From NCBI GenBank assembly GCA_038049695.1, contig CP142455.1:25643501-25707500 (forward strand): DNA of 64,000 bases. The letters run 5' to 3'. The position numbers were made by a program, and so were the translations under genes. Of this stretch, positions 58,401 to 64,000 are shown in pieces. The number at the start of each line of letters is the position of its first letter. The stretch's first letter is position 1. This stretch comes from Cinnamomum chago. Its lineage: Eukaryota; Streptophyta; Magnoliopsida; Laurales; Lauraceae. Under the pieces are notes generated by a model. The model saw only the letters and a program-made list of their open reading frames with translations, was not told the origin of the DNA and did no database searches.

Positions 58401-60441
58401 CCCAAAGTATGCTAGACAATATCCGAAAAACAACAGAGGTTGGATGATCCTATCCATCTAACACTCTTCCTATTTTTGTTTAGTGTGAACCCATCTTATG
58501 TCTGGTGATTGAAGGGATTCAGTTTTCAGAGAGGTGAAGTTTTGAGGAGCGGCCCATCTTCTATGACTCATCAGATGGATAACTAAATCCTTCATCCCTT
58601 GTTTAAACATGGGCAATGCTACACAGTGCCCGGGCATTTTTTAGGAGAAAATGCCCCTTTTAGTTGGGGCCACTGGTATGCATGATGATCATGGAAGTCT
58701 ATTGGATGGAAAGATCCATATTAGGCCTACCTATATCTTTTGATCCATGACCCTAAAATTTAATGGTTTAGAGGCATCATTTGATCATGATTTCAATCCA
58801 ACGGTGAGGAAAAGTTGGATGAGTGTCAAACTTGGACTAGTGACTATTCATGTGGGGGTAGTATGTGTGAAAAGACTAGATTGACTCAACATGGCCCTCA
58901 TGACCAAATAAAAGAAGGGTGGAAAAAGGGGTGTTTTTGAAGTGGAGCATTTTTTGAGAATTTCCCTTTAAACATCAGGACCAAAGCCATAATCTTCTTT
59001 CTTGTTATATGATTCCTATTAGCAGACCATGTACAGATAAGCTAATACTAATGGCTCTTGTTTTTGTTTCTTCAACCTTCACACAGAATGCAGAAGACAA
59101 TGAGTACTTGGCTGGCGTAACACCAACATTAGAATTTGTCATGACAACTGAAGATATTACAGGTACTGGTGCTCCTACCACACTGTTAGTTTATAACAAT
59201 GAGAAAGGGTTCTCAAAGAAGAACATAGAGTCCATCTGTAGCGTTGGACAATCCACAAAGAAAGGAAAGAGGCAGCTCGGCTTCATTGGAGAGAAGGGTA
59301 GGATTCTGCTTCAGTCTCACTTAGTATTTAATGTTTAAATATTTCTTTGCATTCTATTTTCATGAGTAGTCATTGTAATAAACCCCTTGGTGACACATTA
59401 CATATCACTATTGTAATGCATATGGCAAAGTATAAGATGAATCGTTTGAGTTGGCCTGTTTTTGGAGAAAATTGTTTAATTTGAGTTCTTTCTCAATTAG
59501 TATGGAAAATATTTGTTTGCATTCTATGGTAATGGGTATGTGTTGTGATACATCCATTGGGCGATCGTCAGTATTGCAATATTTCATTTGTGTTGCTTGT
59601 GCTGCCAATACATTCCAAAATAAATGCTAAAGTATTAAATAAATCATTATTGTAATGTTAAAGTATCAAATAGATGGTGATTATATTTTGACTGTTCTCT
59701 TCTCAATTTTTCCCTTTATTTGTAACCTGAGAAAATCACAATTAAATACACAGATTGTTTTAGTAAATGCATACATGCACGCATGCAGGTGCTTTATGTG
59801 TGTCAAATTTGAGCTGGTGCCAATTCATGGAGGGTAGTGAGTGTGAGGGTAGCTGTATTGATCATAAATCCGATGCGCCTGAAAAAGGGGAATCCGCAAT
59901 TCCGCACAATGTCCAATGCCAACAGCCTAAATGTGGGGGCCCCCACCCCTTACTCTCATAGGAGCATCTCCATATATATATATGTACATACATACATATA
60001 CATATATATATATACATATTCATAAATGGGCAATGCTCTCTTAAGCTCAAGCTTAGGATAAGGTAAGCTCAAGTGTGTAGGACCCACATGGGGATGGGGA
60101 TGGGGGGGATTTCAAGGACTCCCCGGGATCTGGGGATGGGGGGGATTTCAAGAACTCCCCGGGATCTTCCTCTCTGCAAAAAATCAGCCACAACCGTAAT
60201 TTCTATCATCTCCATATGGGCCCAAACGTTTAATGGTCAACAGTCCATTTGGAACAATACATAGTCGATCCAATGGTCCAGTAAATTCGGATCTGACCGA
60301 CATTTGGTGGACGTGCAATTTAGGAGGGTTATGTGTTTGGTCCATTTGGACCAAAATTGGGCCCCACAAGCATGAGCTTACGAAGTTTTATCCTAAGCTT
60401 GAGCTTAGGAAATCCTCTCTCTCTATATATATATATATACA

Positions 60442-60490
<49 letters not shown>

Positions 60491-60639
60491 TATCTAACCC
60501 CTTCATTCATGGCCCATAATTTTAACGACTTCGTCTTAAAGAAAAAATCTAAAGAAAAAAAATCTGACCCTCGATCCAACGACCCAGTCCATTCAGAGCA
60601 GTAAAAACTCAATAGATCCAGTGTAATTAAGGGGGTCCC

Positions 60640-60695
<56 letters not shown>

Positions 60696-63600
60696 AACCC
60701 CTTCATTCATGGCCCATAATTTTAACGACTTCGTCTTAAAGAAAAAATCTAAAGAAAAAAAATCTGACCCTCAATCCAACGGCCCAGTCCATTCAGAGCA
60801 GTAAAAACTCAATAGATCCAGTGTAATTAAGGGGGTCCCATGTGTGTGGATGGTTTTGATGGATCATAAAGTGGACCCCACCATGTTGCCCTCACCGTAA
60901 TACAGTAGGGACGTATGCATATGAACATTTTTCATATATATAATATTAATTTTCTGTTGAGAGGTACTTCTCAAAGTTCTAATGGCAGGAAATAGGAATA
61001 TGGGAATAGGTATGTCAATTGTAGATTAGATTTTGGGAGACAAAAAACCCTAGCCTTATAAGATCCTCCCAACCCTGGATTTAAGGGCGTTGAAATTTAT
61101 GATTTTTTGTTTTATGGCTTTTAATCTTTCCAATCCGACCATAGGTATATCTATTGTAGCCTGTCATCTTTAATGTTGGTGCCATACATTTAAAAGGATA
61201 TTTTTAGCACTTGTTTCAAAGAGATAATGTCTTCAAAACCATTGCAATTCAATCTAAGACTCTACGTAAACAACGTGATGGAGTAAGGCTAGCAGTATTC
61301 CTTCAAGTCAGTTTCAAATGATACACAATTAATTGAAACACACAAAAATGCATAGATGCTGGTGTCTGATTGATATCCTTTTTATTGAGTCCAAGGAAAA
61401 GTAATTCAAGTTAAATTTAGTTCTAGGAGAAGGATTCTTCTCCACCAAAGTTTAAACCCTTTTAAGTTTCATGTCATACCTGAAACAATCCTGAAGAAGA
61501 GAGCAACACACATCCTGAAGAAGAGTTTCATGTCTTTCCAGTTAGTTAACTACTTCTTTTTTTCCCCTTTTCCTTTTTTCTTTTTATGTACATTAAATGT
61601 CGAATATCTAGTCCCTTTTTAATATCCGTTCTAAACTATAACAATACAATTCGCCTACATGCAGGAATAGGATTCAAGAGTGTGTTTCTTGTCACCAAAC
61701 AACCGTACATTTTCAGCAATGGATATCATGTTAGGTTCTCTGAAGAACCTGGCTTGCATTGTGGTATCGGCTATATCGTTCCTGAGTGGGTTAATGGAAG
61801 ACCAACCCTTTCTGATATTCATAGAATATATGGTTCTCACAAAATCCTGCCCACAACCGTGATTGTTCTGCCCTTGCGGCCTGAAAAGGTAAATGCAGTG
61901 AAGCAACAACTGTCTACTGTGCACCCTGAACTTTTATTGTTCTTATCAAAGATAACGAAGCTATCAATTCAAGAAAATAGCAAAGACCGCTTGGGTGTTG
62001 ACATTGTAACTGCAATCTTCTTATCCCATGAGACTAATCTGGGTATTAAGGAGGACATTAATGCTGACTCGCGCCATGTGGTTCTTTCTGCTCAAGAGGG
62101 GACTGACAAAATTGTAAAAGAATGCAAATACTACATGTGGAGACAGAGGTTTCCAGTGAAGCCTGATTATATAGTGTATGAAAGGCAAGGACTAAAGGAA
62201 TGGGTGGTTTGCATAGCTTTTCCATTTGGCGAGAGATTGAAAAGAGGTGAATCTTCCTGTGGTGTGTATGCATTTTTGCCAACAGAGATGGTAACAAACT
62301 TCCCGTTTATAATTCAGGCTGATTTTATACTGTCCTCTTCAAGGGAAACCATACTGTTGAATAACAAGTGGAATCTGGGAATTCTGGACTGTGTTGGAAA
62401 TGCGTTCTCTGAAGCTTTTGTTGCTGCTGTGAAGTCTGATGTAGCAGCTCCTATTTCTTCTATCGTCAAGTTATTTGAATTCTTGCCCACTACAGCTTCG
62501 CCTTATGTGGAGTTAGATAGAGTAAGGGAATCGATCAGAAAGAACCTGGAGAGAAAGGACATCATCCCTTGCAAATCATTTTCTAAGCAGAAGGTTTTTT
62601 GTAAGCCTAAAGAGGCAGGAAGGATCAAATCCTCTTTCCGAGACATTCTTTCACAGTTAAAAAAAGAAGATGTGCCCTTAGATAGTATCTCCTCCCATGG
62701 AAAATACCCTTGTCATTCTGCACTTGACGTCGACCAATTTAATGATGCATTGGGCTTTCTAGGAGTGCAATGTTTTGGCTATCAGTGGTGTGCAAAGTGC
62801 ATCCAAGATTGCAATCTAATCTTGCAAGCATCTGAGGATATTTATGTTGAGCTTCTTATGTTTATTATGAATAACTGGCGTTTTTTCTCTCGTCAAAGTG
62901 GGAGTGTTGCCACTTTGAAATATCTTGATCAGAATGGCAAGGTAGCAGCGTGTAGTATCAATTCTGCCATATGTGGAGAGCACAAGATCCGCTTTAGCTG
63001 GACCGCTCGGCATCATGCTTGGCTGAGTAAATGGAACATGGAGTTTGGGTGCAAGGAAATACATTTCTTACCCAATTTCACACTGTATGCTCTTAAAAAG
63101 TATCAGAACAGTGACATCTTAAAAACATTGTTAAAGACTCGGGCGGGAGTGGAAGAAATTACCGTGTCGGATTTTGTTAAGTTGGTAGTTGATTCAATAA
63201 GAAGAAATAAAAGCAAGCATTTAGCCATTTCTTTCACTCATTTTCTCTGTCATTCTCTCTCAAAAAGGTTCATCTCGTCATGGGATATCTCTCAATGTTC
63301 ATCTATTCCAGTTGTCGACAGATGTGGCCATGTAAATATAGATAGAATTTCAGTTCTTATGCCAGCATCTGGGAGCAAATGGGCAGAACTCATGAGTTCA
63401 AATCCATGGGCTAAAGAAAACTTTGTGGAGTTGGGAGAGGAATATGCACGGTGTCACAAATTTGCAGGTGAATGCTCCTCGAAGGAGGTGTTTCACAACT
63501 TCATGGTGGAGTATATTAAAGCGAAGGACATTCCTGAATTATGTCCTCCTGATACTGGGTTTCTTTCAGCATCTTCCCATCTAACAAAGGAACAAGCATT

Positions 63601-64000
63601 TTTGCTTTTGGATTGGATAAGCTATTTAAGGACTGGAAATTTTCTAACCAGGAACAAGTTCATTGAGAGCATAGAAGGAGGAAAATGGTTGAAAACTAGT
63701 GCAGGCTACAGCTCTCCAAACCAGTGTTTGCTTTCTGATGAAGAAGAAAGCTTCATCTTTGCAGAAATGGGTGATTTCCTATCACATATTCCAATCATTG
63801 ATGAACGGTTTTATGAAAACAAGATTCGTACATATAACAGTGATCTGAAATACCTTGGAGTGAAGTTTGGTTTAGTGGAAGCTTATCCTATGATTGTCAA
63901 TCATCTTATTTCCCTTGCTGAATGTAAAAACTTAACCAAAGAAGCAGCAGTACCATTGATGAAGCTCATGAGGTACTCCATGAAGAGGGGCATTCTCTCA
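52246..64000 (+). CDS. Sacsin/NO VEIN-type GHKL (HSP90-like) ATPase protein, N-terminal 907 residues; continues past window
   Basis: Three exons (52,246-52,419; 59,087-59,297; 61,665-64,000) join in frame. Bergerat ATP-fold motifs are in order. The N-box ELIQNAED has Glu55 and Asn59 in the positions of the HSP90 catalytic Glu and Mg-coordinating Asn. NNEKGF (95-100) sits where DxGxGF is usual, and the G-rich GEKGIGFKSVF is at 126-136. Residues after about 280 match the long, weakly understood remainder of this plant family (related to Arabidopsis NO VEIN and its relatives, and to animal sacsin). NO VEIN itself acts in the nucleus in vascular and auxin patterning, but this N-terminal-ATPase subgroup is poorly characterised, so I give no symbol. 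There is no signal peptide. The frame is open at base 64,000; the family is usually well over 1,000 residues. Confidence 0.95.
52944..53068. mobile_element. Nearly perfect 125-bp palindrome (foldback MITE)
   Basis: Two 62-nt arms around a single central T at 53,006, with only two mismatches (GC against AT, 13-14 bases in). Ends CTACTTGGACAA / TTGTCCAAGTAG. No obvious target duplication. Confidence 0.92.
53127..53407. mobile_element. Probable hAT-like MITE
   Basis: TAGGGTTGTCAAACGG at the left and CCCCTTTGACATCTCTA at the right are inverse with a few changes; GC-rich GGCACGGC/GGCCGGCC near the ends. No matching 8-bp flank found. Confidence 0.45.
53408..55375. other. Intron 1, middle part
   Basis: No bounded element; repeat-like GGGACC words around 54,270-54,660. 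The sequence ATAGAGCGAACTTTA is present twice (54,529 and 54,611). Confidence 0.45.
55376..55383. repeat. hAT target duplication, left copy
   Basis: CTCTTATA, repeated exactly at 56,075-56,082. Confidence 0.92.
55384..56074. mobile_element. Non-autonomous hAT element, 691 bp, in intron 1
   Basis: Ends TAGTGCTGCACATGG and TTTTGTGCAGCCCTA (inverse), sub-terminal regions full of CGGTTCGG and AACCGA words in both orientations, and a perfect 8-bp duplication CTCTTATA. All are hAT hallmarks. AT-rich centre with a poly-A run near 55,722; no transposase. Confidence 0.92.
56075..56082. repeat. hAT target duplication, right copy
   Basis: Exact partner of 55,376-55,383. Confidence 0.92.
56340..56700. 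repeat. GACTCGGCCGAGTC-type and GAAA-rich stretch
   Basis: ACTCGGGTCTCGACTCGGCC near 56,362 and ACTTGGCCGAGTTAGG near 56,413 resemble a diverged palindromic repeat also hinted at near 11,670. A purine-rich AAAGAAAGAAAG tract follows at 56,560-56,610. Confidence 0.4.
57206..57358. mobile_element. Foldback MITE, 153 bp, intron 1
   Basis: CAGTTGATACACGC at the left and GCGTGTATCAACTG at the right are perfect inverse repeats, and pairing continues to about 43 bp (GTGAGTGGACCA.. against TGGTCAACTCATGG). No clear target duplication. Confidence 0.75.
57420..58600. other. Intron 1, distal part
   Basis: No gene or well-bounded repeat. Confidence 0.45.
58615..58970. repeat. Dispersed repeat with GGGCATTTT ends
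   Basis: GGGCAATGCTACACAGTGCCC and AGGAGAAAATGCCCC at the left; AAAAAGGGGTGTTTTTGAAG and GGAGCATTTTTTGAG at the right in roughly inverse order. The inner part (GATCCATGACCC, TTTCAATCCAACGG) is related to the repeats at 14.2 and 60.5 kb. Confidence 0.5.
59087..59297 (+). CDS. ATPase gene exon 2 (ATP-binding motifs)
   Basis: 211 nt, acceptor CACACAG|AATGCAG, donor GAGAAGG|GTAGG in phase 1. Encodes NAEDNEY, NNEKGFSKKNIESICSVG and the beginning of the GEKG loop. Confidence 0.95.
60041..60410. mobile_element. MITE with AAGCTCAAGCTTAGGATAA ends
   Basis: AAGCTCAAGCTTAGGATAA at 60,043-60,061 is exactly inverted at 60,388-60,406. A second shared word GTAAGCTCA / GAGCTTACG extends the arms. About 370 bp. 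Confidence 0.7.
60096..60167 (+). repeat. 36-bp tandem duplication inside the MITE
   Basis: GGGGATGGGGGGGATTTC starts at 60,096 and 60,132; the copies differ at one base (AAGGACTCC against AAGAACTCC). Confidence 0.9.
60421..60490. repeat. Compound TA and TC/GA microsatellite
   Basis: Alternating (CT)n and (TA)n runs that are themselves palindromic. Confidence 0.9.
60492..60840 (+). repeat. 149-bp direct duplication at exactly 200-bp spacing around a GA run
   Basis: 60,492-60,640 and 60,692-60,840 are identical except for two transitions (CTCGATCC/CTCAATCC and CGACCCAG/CGGCCCAG). Between them is GAGACA(GA)n. Both begin ATCTAACCCCTTCATTC. Confidence 0.93.
60641..60691. repeat. GA microsatellite
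   Basis: About 23 GA units between the two 149-bp copies. Confidence 0.93.
61665..64000 (+). CDS. ATPase gene exon 3 (open to the window edge)
   Basis: Acceptor CATGCAG|GAATAGG completes the GEKGIGFKSVF loop. 778 full codons follow without a stop. Conserved stretches visible include YIVPEWV, ADFILSSSRETI (typical of this family after the ATPase domain), LPNFTLYALKKY, and a C-terminal visible end LMKLMRYSMKRGILS. Composition is ordinary plant coding sequence, in contrast with the AT-rich introns. Confidence 0.95.

Larger units (their letters stand above)
52420..59086 (+). other. ATPase gene intron 1 (6,667 bp)
   Basis: Borders GTCTCT..ACACAG. Splits the N-box between Gln58 and Asn59. Filled with MITEs listed separately; open frames inside it have no homology I can recognise. 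Confidence 0.9.
59298..61664 (+). other. ATPase gene intron 2 (2,367 bp)
   Basis: Borders GTAGGA..CATGCAG. Splits the glycine-rich loop codon. Repeats inside are listed separately; 59,340-60,030 and 60,900-61,660 hold nothing recognisable. Confidence 0.9.

Noticed and set aside
60233-60612. Frames of 123 and 74 residues
   Set aside because: Read through TA and CT microsatellites in intron 2.

Overview
This window is nuclear DNA of a flowering plant. The evidence is split coding exons with GT-AG introns, large introns packed with transposons, Ty3/gypsy and Ty1/copia remnants, solo LTRs, hAT and Mutator-like MITEs, tRNA-derived SINEs, a 5'-truncated LINE, and two recognisable plant gene families. 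The repeat load and multi-kilobase introns suit a large, repeat-rich genome; a magnoliid or other early-diverging lineage is possible, but I cannot prove the clade from the sequence alone. No bacterial operon, CRISPR array or plasmid feature is present.

Layout. 1-7.1 kb is a wrecked Ty3/gypsy retrotransposon whose halves face opposite ways, interrupted by a 3.1 kb solo LTR with a perfect target duplication. 7.4-15.5 kb (minus strand) holds the first six coding exons of a uridine kinase-like (UKL) gene, with introns carrying MITEs, homopolymers and older repeats. The rest of the gene is not visible to the left of 7,385. A TATA-containing leader at about 21.7 kb, also minus strand, may be its promoter. 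17.7-20.6 kb is a degenerate Ty1/copia element. 22-28 kb is intergenic, with two tRNA-derived SINEs, one of which has a 17-bp perfect target duplication. 28.4-30.3 kb is a solo LTR. 30.5-31.7 kb is an old tandemly structured repeat with a LINE fragment at its edge. 32.6-37.7 kb is a giant inverted-repeat element, itself split by a 1.26 kb solo LTR. 38-50 kb is repeat-derived intergenic DNA (a second copy of the 30.5 kb repeat, minus-strand SINEs, an LTR fragment, a foldback MITE, a homopurine tract).

50.6-64 kb carries the second gene, on the plus strand: the N-terminal 907 residues of a sacsin/NO VEIN-type GHKL (HSP90-like) ATPase. It has three exons (52,246-52,419; 59,087-59,297; 61,665 to the window end), and the reading frame is still open at base 64,000. 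Nested hAT-like MITEs lie directly upstream. Intron 1 (6.7 kb) contains a nearly perfect 125-bp palindrome and a 691-bp non-autonomous hAT. Intron 2 has an exact 200-bp-offset duplication around a GA microsatellite.

The two genes have no evident functional link: one belongs to pyrimidine salvage, the other to a little-characterised plant ATPase family. I saw no convincing previously undescribed multi-gene system. The main interest is the resolved nesting of mobile elements, the split and inverted RNase H, the giant palindrome, and the two partial genes annotated here exon by exon.
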